9,212 nucleotides of DNA from Candidatus Stercoripulliclostridium merdigallinarum (GCA_018714575.1 DVNF01000081.1:1-9212), one strand, 5' to 3'. Positions 1 to 5,801 are shown, counted from the stretch's first letter. Numbers and translations are program-made. The notes: generated by a model from the letters alone, not told the origin.

Positions 1-1
1 C

Positions 2-256
2 GCAGTGACCAAAAACCGCATCGTGGGCATTATTACTCCGATACTGTTGACGGACGTAGTGGGCGCCGTTATATCGATGGCGGGCGTAGGCAGATTCTTT
101 ATCGCGAACGCGTTGGATTGGGGACAGTTCGTCGGGATCGGTTCCACCGTCCCGGGCGGCGGAAACTTCTTCATATCCCTTCCCGTGTGGGCGGTGTATA
201 TGGCGGCAATGCTGATTTCCGTATACTTCGTCGTGCGTAAACGCGACGCGGCGTAA
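2..256 (+). CDS. C-terminal end of an unidentified membrane protein (partial)
   Basis: The frame is open from the window edge to a TAA stop, giving about 84 residues. A GTG at position 5 could be a start, but no ribosome site is visible and the frame is open before it, so I read this as the tail of a longer gene. It has two hydrophobic stretches: roughly residues 7-28 counted from that GTG (IVGIITPILL then a DVVGAV segment) and 57-77 (VWAVYMAAMLISVYFVV). It ends in a short basic tail (RKRDAA), which by the positive-inside rule points to a cytoplasmic C-terminus. A glycine-rich loop (STVPGGGNFF) lies between the helices. I do not recognise the family; a transporter or permease tail is only a guess. 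About 150 bases of non-coding sequence separate it from the next promoter, so it belongs to a different transcription unit. Confidence 0.6.
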   Translation, partial: AVTKNRIVGIITPILLTDVVGAVISMAGVGRFFIANALDWGQFVGIGSTVPGGGNFFISLPVWAVYMAAMLISVYFVVRKRDAA

Positions 257-268
257 GCGGAGCGGCGC

Positions 269-301
269 AAACGGAGCCGTTTTAAAACGCGCTTAGGCGC
301 G
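269..301 (+). terminator. Possible weak terminator after the partial gene
   Basis: Two small hairpins follow the stop codon: AAACG/CGTTT around a GAGC loop (269-282) and CGCGC/GCGCG around a TTAG loop (288-301). A 12-base palindrome (CGTTTTAAAACG, 278-289) overlaps both. There is no proper T tract, only TTTT inside the palindrome, so this is a weak candidate for transcription end. Nothing else is recognisable in the spacer up to the promoter at 409. Confidence 0.25.
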
Positions 302-408
302 GTACGGCAGGAAAGAATAAAGGAGCTTTGTCGCTGTATAGGCGCGAAAAACGGCGTAATCCGGCGATATTTCCACGTTTAAAGGCGCACGTAATTTCAA
401 ATTTTGTA

Positions 409-437
409 TTGACTTCCGTGCGCGTATAGTTTAATAT
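409..437 (+). promoter_or_regulatory. SigA-type promoter for the 466-1321 gene pair
   Basis: The -35 element is TTGACT (409-414). After a 17-base spacer comes TAATAT (432-437); a better match, TATAAT, lies 3 bases further (435-440) at a longer spacing of 20. The predicted transcript starts near 444, only about 20 bases before the ATG at 466. This argues against the GTG at 454 being the start, because its leader would be almost nil. Confidence 0.65.
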
Positions 438-465
438 AATATTACACCGAAATGTGAGGGACGGT

Positions 466-849
466 ATGAGTTGGCTGGAATCTAACATTAACAATTCCGA
501 CGTAGGTTTGTTGGAACGCGGCAAAGGGGCATATCGCCCGAAAGGCAGCGCTCCGGCATACTTTTTCACGTCCGGCTACGTGTCCATGCCGAAAAGAGGT
601 TGGTACGTTCCCGAACGCAGCGGTTATCCCATAATCGATATTTATGCATATCGCAAACCCAACGGGCCTTTGATCAATGCGTTTGCCGCTACCAGGATCC
701 CCCCGAAAGGCGTTCCCGGAGTCAATCTGATCGGCTACGACGTGCGTGCGCGCTACTACAGGCGCAAGAGGCTGACGGGAATGTGGCTGACTTTACCCGC
801 GGTGGCTTTGGCTGTCGCCGCAATCGTTTTGGCGATATTGGCACTTTAA
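466..849 (+). CDS. Hypothetical tail-anchored membrane protein, 127 aa
   Basis: I do not recognise this family. The ATG at 466 is chosen because GAGGG (456-460) sits 5 bases upstream; an in-frame GTG at 454 would add four residues but lacks a good site. Residues 1-100 are soluble, with no signal peptide, and rich in Gly, Pro, Tyr and Arg (for example GYVSMPKRGWYVPERSGYP at 37-54). A strongly basic stretch, RRKR (99-102), precedes one hydrophobic helix at about 105-127 that ends the protein. Family-independent rules make this a tail-anchored protein with its N-terminal domain in the cytoplasm. The stop is followed after 64 bases by another small membrane protein with no terminator between, so the two are probably co-transcribed. 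The many aromatic and proline residues could form a binding surface, but no enzyme motif is visible. I am sure it is a gene from its promoter, ribosome site and codon pattern, but not of its role. Confidence 0.75.
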   Translation: MSWLESNINNSDVGLLERGKGAYRPKGSAPAYFFTSGYVSMPKRGWYVPERSGYPIIDIYAYRKPNGPLINAFAATRIPPKGVPGVNLIGYDVRARYYRRKRLTGMWLTLPAVALAVAAIVLAILAL

Positions 850-913
850 CAAGAAATTAAGAAAGCAAGAAATCATCGATATATTCATATAATTCAATAG
901 TGGAGGATTGATA

Positions 914-1321
914 ATGGAACTGTGGATGATCATAGTAATTGCTGCCGCGGCAATCGTGGTATTGGCTATTATCATAGCTATTCTGGCAACCGTGCTAAGA
1001 AAATACACGATCTCCTTTAAAACCGGCGTGGTCAAGTACACTACCGAAGTACCCGTGATAAAGGCGCGCAAAGGCGCGGCGATAGAACTACCCGTTTTGG
1101 CTTCCAGGGATTATGATTTCAAGGGTTGGTATACCGATGCGCAGTGCACTTCTCCCGCTAATTTCGAAAAAATGCCCAAGGGCGACATGACTTTGTATGC
1201 CGGCTGGACGAAAAAGCAGGCGTCAAAGCCCGCGCAAAAGCCGCAATCCGCGGAGCCTTCGTTGGATCTGGGCGGAGCGATAGCTCACAACCTGGCGTTC
1301 AGGATCGCGTTGGATTGGTAG
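914..1321 (+). CDS. Small N-anchored membrane protein with one InlB-B/Flg_new-like repeat, 135 aa
   Basis: ATG 914 is preceded by GGAGG (902-906) at 7 bases; a TTG at 908 is in frame but less likely. Residues 3-28 form one hydrophobic helix, followed directly by RK (29-30). Residues about 31-99 resemble a single Listeria-Bacteroides (InlB B, Flg_new) repeat, with the hallmark FKGWYTD (69-75), a CTS turn (78-80), and the closing MPKGDMTLYAGW pattern (87-98). A Lys/Pro/Gln linker (100-115) then leads to LDLGGAIAHNLAFRIALDW (117-135), which may be an amphipathic helix. Such repeats normally occur in tandem in large secreted surface proteins, so one copy on a short anchored protein is unusual. 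There is no cleavable signal peptide or LPxTG motif. It probably shares a transcript with the gene at 466. Its function is unknown; surface adhesion cannot be assumed. Confidence 0.8.
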   Translation: MELWMIIVIAAAAIVVLAIIIAILATVLRKYTISFKTGVVKYTTEVPVIKARKGAAIELPVLASRDYDFKGWYTDAQCTSPANFEKMPKGDMTLYAGWTKKQASKPAQKPQSAEPSLDLGGAIAHNLAFRIALDW

Positions 1322-1350
1322 AATAGTAGAATAACCGATTGACGCGGTAA

Positions 1351-1384
1351 AACGGGGGATCGGAGCCGAACTGCCCGACCCGTT
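1351..1384 (+). other. Predicted RNA hairpin in the 3' region before the terminator
   Basis: AACGGG (1351-1356) pairs with CCCGTT (1379-1384), and TCGG (1360-1363) pairs with CCGA (1375-1378). The stem has ten pairs, a three-base bulge (GGA, 1357-1359) on the 5' side only, and an 11-base loop. It lies between the stop at 1321 and the terminator at 1414 and has no T tract of its own. It could protect the 3' end or be part of a small 3'-derived RNA. It was found by eye, with no folding energy computed. Confidence 0.45.
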
Positions 1385-1413
1385 GATCGAAAAACAGAAA
1401 AGACTATATAACG

Positions 1414-1438
1414 GTCCGCCTTCGGGCGGACTTTTTTT
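1414..1438 (+). terminator. Strong intrinsic terminator of the 466-1321 unit
   Basis: GTCCGCC (1414-1420) pairs perfectly with GGCGGAC (1425-1431) around a stable TTCG tetraloop, followed at once by seven T residues (1432-1438). This is a textbook Rho-independent terminator and separates the small-protein unit from rny. Confidence 0.93.
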
Positions 1439-1527
1439 GTCGAAAAAAGGGGAAACGCGACGAAAAAAGGCGGCGGAAAAACAGAACCAACGGTTCGTTA
1501 TACACGAACGTCGAAATAATTTTGGAA

Positions 1528-1556
1528 TTGACAAAAGATAATATATATAATATAAT
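1528..1556 (+). promoter_or_regulatory. Consensus SigA promoter of rny
   Basis: A perfect TTGACA (1528-1533) and a perfect TATAAT (1551-1556) are separated by exactly 17 bases. The spacer is AT-rich (an ATATATATAA run), giving several overlapping -10-like hexamers. Transcription should start near 1563, about 70 bases before the rny start codon. This is the best promoter match in the window and suggests high constitutive expression. Confidence 0.9.
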
Positions 1557-1631
1557 AGTACTCGTGAAGTATTCGGTAGCGAACGACCGCATATATACAC
1601 GCGAAAATTCAAAACTAAACAGGAGGTAAAA

Positions 1632-3230
1632 ATGTTAGGCAGTCAGATACTCGTTGCCGCGGCGGAACTCGGCGCGGGCGGTATTGTCGGCATCGCCGTC
1701 GCCACTTTGGTAGTCGGGCTTGTAGCCGGATTTTTCGGATACAGGCTGTGGCTGAAAAAGAAGCAAAGCGACGCGGAGACGGAATACGCCAGGGTCCTGG
1801 AGGAGGCTAGGTTAGAAGCCAAAAACCTCAGAAAGGACGCGCTGTTAGAGGCCAAGGAAGAGCAACACAGACTGCGAAACGAGTTGGACAAAGAAACCAG
1901 GGACAGACGTGCCGAACTGCAAAGGCAGGAACAGCGCCTCAATCAAAAAGAGGACATGCTGGGCAAAAAAGAGGACGTCCTGGACAGGAAGATCGAGAAC
2001 GTTGATAAAACCAGAAAGGAACTTGAAGCTCGCGAAGTCAAGATAAAAGAGGTCGAAGAGGAATTAAAGAACCACTCCGAAAACATGATGAAGGAGCTGG
2101 AAAAGGTTTCCGGAATGAGCCGTGAGGACGCAAAAGCGCAGCTGATAGGGGAGATGACCGAAGAAGCCAAGCGCGACGCCGTGGGGATCATAAAGGAGAT
2201 CGAACGCGAAGCCAAAGAGGAAGGCGAACGCAAAGCTCAAAACATCGTAGCGTTGGCGATCCAACGTTGCGCGGTGGACCAAGCCGCCGAGGCGACCGTT
2301 TCTACGGTAGAACTACCCGGCGACGAAATGAAGGGCAGGATCATCGGCAGAGTCGGCAGGAACATAAAGGCTTTGGAATCGGCTACGGGAGTAGACATCA
2401 TAATCGACGATACGCCCGACGTAGTAACGTTATCCAGTTTCGATCCCGTCCGCAGGGAAATTGCAAGGTTGACCCTGCAGAAGTTGGTAGCGGACGGCAG
2501 GATCCATCCCGGCAGGATCGAGGAAGTCGCCGATCGCGTACGCCGCGACATGGACGCGACTATAAAAGAAGCCGGCGAATCGGCGGTATTCGACGCCGGA
2601 ATATACGGGATCCATCCGGAGCTGGTAAAGCTGTTAGGCAGATTGAAATACCGTACCAGCTACGGACAGAACGTGCTGAAGCATTCGTTGGAAGTCAGCT
2701 ATATAGCGGGATTGTTGGCGGGCGAATTGGGCGCCGACGAAAAGATCGCAAAGAGAGCGGGACTGTTGCACGACATCGGCAAATCGATCGATCACGAATA
2801 CGAAGGGACCCACGTACAGATAGGCGTGGAGTTAGCTAAAAAGTACAAAGAATCCGAAAAGGTCATTCATTGCATAGCCGCCCATCACGGCGACGTCGAG
2901 GCGAACTCGGTGGAAGCGGTGTTGGTACAGGCGGCGGACGCCATCAGCGGCGCACGTCCCGGCGCAAGAAGGGAATCTTTGGAATTCTATGTAAAACGTC
3001 TTGAAAAACTGGAAAGTCTGGCAAACTCGTTCGCAGGCGTAGAACAATCGTTCGCCATACAGGCAGGCAGGGAGATACGAGTCATCGTAAAACCCGACCG
3101 TGTGGACGACGCAGAAACCGAATTTCTGGCTAAGGAAATTGCTAAAAAACTCGAAAACGAGTTGGAATATCCCGGTCAGATCAAAGTTAACGTCATTCGG
3201 GAAGTGCGAAAAGTTGAATACGCGAAATAA
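1632..3230 (+). CDS. rny: Ribonuclease Y (membrane-anchored endoribonuclease), 532 aa
   Basis: RNase Y starts decay of many mRNAs in Firmicutes by endonucleolytic cleavage at the inner face of the membrane. AGGAGG (1621-1626) lies 5 bases before the ATG. Domain order and length fit the family (about 520 aa): one transmembrane helix (about 16-38), a long charged coiled coil (about 42-205), a KH RNA-binding domain (from about 230, with EMKGRIIGR at 232-240) and an HD domain. The HD domain shows H351, the H380-D381 pair in LLHDIGKSIDHE, the AAHHGD stretch (416-421) and D436 in the AADAISGARPGARRE motif. The C-terminal IREVRKVEYAK is typical. One oddity: the KH loop reads GRVG (239-242), where my recollection of the family is GREG. 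It is transcribed alone, between its own promoter and terminator. The common neighbours recA and cinA are not in this window. Confidence 0.97.
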   Translation: MLGSQILVAAAELGAGGIVGIAVATLVVGLVAGFFGYRLWLKKKQSDAETEYARVLEEARLEAKNLRKDALLEAKEEQHRLRNELDKETRDRRAELQRQEQRLNQKEDMLGKKEDVLDRKIENVDKTRKELEAREVKIKEVEEELKNHSENMMKELEKVSGMSREDAKAQLIGEMTEEAKRDAVGIIKEIEREAKEEGERKAQNIVALAIQRCAVDQAAEATVSTVELPGDEMKGRIIGRVGRNIKALESATGVDIIIDDTPDVVTLSSFDPVRREIARLTLQKLVADGRIHPGRIEEVADRVRRDMDATIKEAGESAVFDAGIYGIHPELVKLLGRLKYRTSYGQNVLKHSLEVSYIAGLLAGELGADEKIAKRAGLLHDIGKSIDHEYEGTHVQIGVELAKKYKESEKVIHCIAAHHGDVEANSVEAVLVQAADAISGARPGARRESLEFYVKRLEKLESLANSFAGVEQSFAIQAGREIRVIVKPDRVDDAETEFLAKEIAKKLENELEYPGQIKVNVIREVRKVEYAK

Positions 3231-3234
3231 CTTG

Positions 3235-3270
3235 AAAAAACAGCCGCGGCGATCGCCGCGGTTGTTTTTT
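3235..3270 (+). terminator. Intrinsic terminator of rny, nearly symmetrical
   Basis: CCGCGGCGA and TCGCCGCGG form a perfect 18-base palindrome (3244-3261). It is flanked by an A tract (3235-3240) and a T tract (3265-3270), so the stem extends through TTGTTTTTT on the right. The middle bases must form the loop. Because it is A-rich on one side and T-rich on the other, it could stop transcription in either direction. It lies a few bases after the rny stop. Confidence 0.92.
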
Positions 3271-3274
3271 CGTT

Positions 3275-3306
3275 TCGGTTACCCGATTGCTCGGTTACCG
3301 GGTTAC
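3275..3306 (+). repeat. Short direct repeat of TCGGTTACC
   Basis: TCGGTTACC occurs at 3275-3283 and again at 3291-3299 (period 16). It is followed by a partial third copy, GGGTTAC (3300-3306). It lies between the rny terminator and the next promoter. No known protein-binding site is recognised; an operator or a simple duplication are both possible. Confidence 0.4.
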
Positions 3307-3339
3307 TAATTTATTACGGGTTTGTTTAAATTTTCGCGG

Positions 3340-3367
3340 TTGATTTAAAAGGATTTTATTTTATAAT
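3340..3367 (+). promoter_or_regulatory. SigA-type promoter of the ECF-S/DUF1893/AKR operon
   Basis: TTGATT (3340-3345) and a perfect TATAAT (3362-3367) are spaced by 16 bases. The start would be near 3374, leaving a leader of about 110 bases before the ATG at 3486. That leader includes the tandem repeat at 3384-3407. Confidence 0.75.
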
Positions 3368-3383
3368 AGTATCATAACATCGT

Positions 3384-3407
3384 ATCATCGGATCATCGGA
3401 TCATAGG
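3384..3407 (+). repeat. Three tandem 8-bp units in the leader of the ECF-S gene
   Basis: ATCATCGG, ATCATCGG and ATCATAGG lie end to end, with one mismatch in the third; a looser ATCATAACATCGT precedes them. CGGATC at the unit junctions (3389-3394 and 3397-3402) is complementary to GATCCG at 3415-3420. Either copy could therefore form a 6-bp hairpin in the transcript. I matched the leader to no known riboswitch class. Confidence 0.6.
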
Positions 3408-3485
3408 AAAACAAGATCCGCAAAGCCTTTCGGCGCGTAAAAAGGAATACGGCAGAGCGGTTTTGAAACGAAAAGGAGTTTAAAA

Positions 3486-4070
3486 ATGTTGGAAAGTATT
3501 CCGGCAGGAAAGAAAGTCGGTTTGAAAGTCAAAATTTCGATAAAAGCCGCAGTATCGGCATTTATAATCGCGCTTGCAGTGCTTTTACCGCAGGTAGTAC
3601 ACCTAACGTTGGGGGCGGCGGGCGGCGTAAAATGGCTGCCGATGTATTTACCGGTGCTGATAGGCGGCTTAGTGCTGGGTTGGAAGTGGGGATTAGGTAT
3701 AGGTATCCTTTCACCCGTTGTCAGCTTTGCGGTGACCTCACTGATCGGAAACCCGATGCCTGCCGCAACAAGGTTACCGTATATGGCAGTCGAGCTTGCG
3801 GTTTTCGCCGCGGTTTCGGGGCTGTTTTCAAACGCAATAGTCAAAAACGCATGGACGGCGTTCCCTGCGGTATTGCTGGCTGAGGTTGCCGGCAGAGCGG
3901 CGTTTATCGCAACGGCGGCGGTATTCGAAAGCGTATCGGCTTTGTCCGTAGAAACCGTTTGGGCGCAGATACAAACGGGCTTTATCGGTCTGATATTACA
4001 GGCGGTGATCGTTCCGTTTATCGTCATGGCTTTGGCAAAGCTGACGTTGTCGGAGAAGAAAGGTGAATGA
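3486..4070 (+). CDS. ECF transporter S component (substrate-binding membrane subunit), 194 aa
   Basis: S components bind a vitamin or other micronutrient in the membrane and associate with the shared EcfA/A'/T energising module, which is not encoded here. The ATG has AAGGAG (3473-3478) 7 bases upstream. The protein has about six hydrophobic segments: roughly 20-42, 50-65, 68-88, 97-118, 125-148 and 163-186. A short basic N-terminus (KKVGLKVK) precedes the first. The LPMYLPVLIGGLVLGWKWGL region (51-70) and the SLIGNPMPAATRLPYM turn (85-100) fit the ECF_trnsprt (PF12822) group as I know it, and the length is typical. The ligand cannot be told from sequence. The gene overlaps the downstream DUF1893 gene by 8 bases, implying translational coupling. 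A different small permease is the main alternative. Confidence 0.8.
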   Translation: MLESIPAGKKVGLKVKISIKAAVSAFIIALAVLLPQVVHLTLGAAGGVKWLPMYLPVLIGGLVLGWKWGLGIGILSPVVSFAVTSLIGNPMPAATRLPYMAVELAVFAAVSGLFSNAIVKNAWTAFPAVLLAEVAGRAAFIATAAVFESVSALSVETVWAQIQTGFIGLILQAVIVPFIVMALAKLTLSEKKGE

Positions 4071-4455
4071 TTATACCTGCCGCATAGTCCGCGGCGAAGA
4101 GGAAATCTATCGCAGTACCGAAAGGGGTATCGCTCCGCTGATAGCGATAATAGACGGCGGTATCGACGTCGCGGGCGCCGTCGCTTACGACAAGATCGTC
4201 GGCAAAGCCGCGGCGCTATTGTATGTTTTAACGGGCGTCGGCGCCGTTCACGCCGGGGTTCTGGGCAAAGCCGCCGCGCGCTTATTCGACGAAAACGGCA
4301 TAGCTTACACCTATGAAACGCTGACCGAAAACATTATCAACAGAAAGGGGGACGGCGTCTGCCCGATGGAAGAAACCGTTCGGGACGTCGATTCGCCTGC
4401 CGCCGCGTATAAGGCATTGAAACAGAAACTGCGGGATATGGCGAAAGGGGTGTAA
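4063..4455 (+). CDS. DUF1893 / TM1506-like protein (deaminase-fold), 130 aa
   Basis: This matches the DUF1893 family (PF08973, structural type TM1506), reported as a divergent member of the cytidine-deaminase fold without an established reaction. The start is GTG 4063, with GGAG (4052-4055) 7 bases upstream inside the preceding gene; the reading frames overlap by 8 bases. Visible family features are the DKIVGKAAALL helix (43-53), a small-residue second helix (HAGVLGKAAARLFDENGI, 63-80), a conserved INR (92-94) and CPME (100-103). Canonical deaminases have H/C-x-E followed by P-C-x-x-C for zinc. Neither is present in that form: GKA takes the place of the first motif and CPME stands near the second. 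The protein may therefore bind rather than deaminate a nucleotide-like ligand. It is cytoplasmic, without a signal peptide, and coupled to the S component upstream. Confidence 0.82.
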   Translation: MNDYTCRIVRGEEEIYRSTERGIAPLIAIIDGGIDVAGAVAYDKIVGKAAALLYVLTGVGAVHAGVLGKAAARLFDENGIAYTYETLTENIINRKGDGVCPMEETVRDVDSPAAAYKALKQKLRDMAKGV

Positions 4456-4516
4456 AAATGCGCTTTTCCCTGCAAGGACGAAGGTTTATACAACAAATTT
4501 AACAGGAATGACGGGT

Positions 4517-5632
4517 ATGTTTGAAAAAGTCAAAAAAAATTTAGGTTTCGGCATGATGCGTTTACCCGAAAACGGAGATATCGACTACGAACAAGTCAGT
4601 AAAATGGTGGACTTGTTTTTGGCAAACGGATTCAATTATTTCGATACGGCGCACGGGTATCACGACGGGAAATCCGAAGTCGCCGTCCGCGAATGTTTGG
4701 TAAAGCGGTATCCGCGCGAAGCGTATACGCTGACAGACAAGCTGACTGCGTTCATGTTCGCTTCCGAAGCGGACATATATAAGGCGTTCGAGGAACAGCT
4801 AAGGATATGCGGAGTCGACTATTTCGATTTTTATCTGATGCATTCTCAAGGCAGGGGCAATTACGATCAATACAAACGATGCAACGCCTACGGGGTGGCG
4901 CAAAAGTTAAAAGCGCAGGGCAAGATAAAGCACGTAGGCTTGTCGTTTCACGACAGCGCGGAGTTTTTGGAACAGATCCTTACGGAGAATCCGGAAGTAG
5001 AAGTCGTTCAGATCCAACTGAATTATGTAGACTTCGACGATCCCGGGGTGCAAGCCGGGAAGTGTCTGGAGGTATGCCGTCGGCACAACAAGCCCGTCAT
5101 CGTAATGGAGCCGGTAAAGGGCGGCAATCTGGCAAGATTGCCGAAGGAAGCGGAGGCGGTGTTGCGCAGTCTTAGCGGCGGCAGTAACGCTAGTTACGCC
5201 ATACGTTTTGCGGCGGGTCAGCCGGGAGTATTTATGGTGTTATCCGGCATGAGCGACCTGAATCAGATGAAAGATAATATCGGGTTCATGCGCGAATTCG
5301 TTCCGTTGACGGACGAAGAAAAACGGGCGATAGAAAAGGTATGCCGAATATTCCGTTCGAAACACACAATACAGTGTACGGGTTGCCGATATTGCGTAAG
5401 CGGTTGCCCGAAACACATATTGATACCCGATCTGTTTTCGGACCTCAACGCGAAAAAGCAATACGGAGATTGGAATTCGGATTTTTATTACGGCGAGGTC
5501 CACACCGTCGGACGCGGCAAGGCAAGCGATTGCATACGCTGCGGAAAGTGCGAACAGGTCTGCCCGCAGCACCTGAAGATACGCGACCTTTTGGTCGAAG
5601 TCGCAAAGACGTTCGAAGGAAAACGTCAATAG
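4517..5632 (+). CDS. Aldo/keto reductase with C-terminal 4Fe-4S ferredoxin module, 371 aa
   Basis: This is an NAD(P)H-type aldo/keto reductase barrel fused to two iron-sulfur motifs, an architecture common in anaerobes; the physiological substrate is rarely known. ATG 4517 is preferred: AGGA (4504-4507) is 9 bases upstream and the N-terminus MFEKVKKNLGFGMMRLP matches relatives. An ATG at 4508 would add three residues but has no spacing to the AGGA. The catalytic tetrad is D43, Y48 (FDTAHGYHDG), K75 (TLTDKL) and H109 (YLMHSQ). Substrate-side motifs include IKHVGLSFH (137-145) and IQLNYVDFDD (166-175). The cysteines are C287, C290, C293 and C297 (CTGCRYCVSGCP) and C339, C342, C345 and C349 (CIRCGKCEQVCP), enough for two 4Fe-4S clusters. 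The protein is cytoplasmic. It follows the DUF1893 gene by 61 bases with no terminator or obvious promoter between, so it is probably in the same operon. No clear terminator follows it. Confidence 0.93.
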   Translation: MFEKVKKNLGFGMMRLPENGDIDYEQVSKMVDLFLANGFNYFDTAHGYHDGKSEVAVRECLVKRYPREAYTLTDKLTAFMFASEADIYKAFEEQLRICGVDYFDFYLMHSQGRGNYDQYKRCNAYGVAQKLKAQGKIKHVGLSFHDSAEFLEQILTENPEVEVVQIQLNYVDFDDPGVQAGKCLEVCRRHNKPVIVMEPVKGGNLARLPKEAEAVLRSLSGGSNASYAIRFAAGQPGVFMVLSGMSDLNQMKDNIGFMREFVPLTDEEKRAIEKVCRIFRSKHTIQCTGCRYCVSGCPKHILIPDLFSDLNAKKQYGDWNSDFYYGEVHTVGRGKASDCIRCGKCEQVCPQHLKIRDLLVEVAKTFEGKRQ

Positions 5633-5640
5633 TTATTATC

Positions 5641-5670
5641 GGGTAATATAGGATAATATCGGATAATATC
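5641..5670 (+). repeat. Three tandem 10-bp units after the AKR gene
   Basis: GGGTAATATA, GGATAATATC and GGATAATATC lie end to end, the last two identical. The preceding AGTTATTATC (5631-5640) is a degenerate extra unit overlapping the AKR stop codon. Each unit contains TAATAT, a -10-like hexamer, but no matching -35 is seen. The units do not form a strong hairpin, so they do not act as a terminator. Confidence 0.65.
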
Positions 5671-5717
5671 AAACGGAATAAACACGGTAAAAAATAAAAA
5701 TGTAAAGGATAGATCGA

Positions 5718-5758
5718 AAAGCCGAAAAACAGAAGAGCAGAAAAACTTTAACGGCTTT
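5718..5758 (+). other. Long-loop inverted repeat in the AKR-phosphatase spacer
   Basis: AAAGCCG (5718-5724) is complementary to CGGCTTT (5752-5758), with a 27-base A-rich loop. The right arm ends in TTT. It could be a weak terminator for the AKR operon, whose 3' end otherwise has none, but the loop is long. The rest of the spacer (5633-5772) is A-rich with nothing else recognisable. Confidence 0.25.
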
Positions 5759-5772
5759 GAGATATGAACCGA

Positions 5773-5801
5773 TTGATATTTTTTGAAAATAATGGTATTA
5801 T
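5773..5801 (+). promoter_or_regulatory. SigA-type promoter of the phosphatase-superfamily gene
   Basis: TTGATA (5773-5778) and TATTAT (5796-5801) are spaced by 17 bases. Transcription would begin near 5808. This decides the start of the next gene: an in-frame TTG at 5783 lies inside the promoter and upstream of the transcript, so translation must begin at ATG 5849. Confidence 0.75.

Larger units (their letters stand above)
1322..1631 (+). other. Spacer between the small-protein pair and rny
   Basis: I see no gene on either strand in these 310 bases. The spacer holds a structured 3' region (1351-1384), a strong terminator (1414-1438), an A- and G-rich stretch without clear features, a consensus promoter (1528-1556), and a roughly 70-base rny leader. 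The leader contains a small hairpin, TTCG/CGAA around GTAG, near 1571-1582. Frames on the minus strand here are open only by chance and have no convincing ribosome site. Confidence 0.6.

Noticed and set aside
888..893. TATAAT hexamer upstream of the gene at 914
   Set aside because: No -35-like sequence lies 16-18 bases upstream (the position reads GCAAGA or similar), so co-transcription from 409 is preferred.
1339..1344. TTGACG as a possible -35 of an extra promoter before the 1351 hairpin
   Set aside because: The region 16-18 bases downstream is GC-rich (around GGAGCC) and has no -10 element.
2267..2839. Overlapping plus-strand frame inside rny (190 codons)
   Set aside because: The translation is extremely Arg-rich and the region is fully explained by the KH and HD domains of RNase Y.
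3384..3407. CRISPR-like array
   Set aside because: The units are only 8 bp, directly adjacent and without spacers; no cas gene is present.
3374..3485. Known riboswitch (TPP, FMN, cobalamin, THF, preQ1) in the ECF-S leader
   Set aside because: I looked for the core motifs of these classes and found none; the leader is also short for most of them.
3401..4027. Open frame on the minus strand opposite the ECF S component (208 codons)
   Set aside because: Its Ala/Thr/Ile-rich translation mirrors the hydrophobic codons of the sense gene, and no ribosome site or promoter precedes it.
4458..4502. 14-codon frame (start MRFSLQGRRF) between the DUF1893 and reductase genes
   Set aside because: A GGGG run lies upstream, but there is no proper ribosome site or recognisable peptide feature, and such short frames arise often by chance. 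A leader peptide cannot be excluded.
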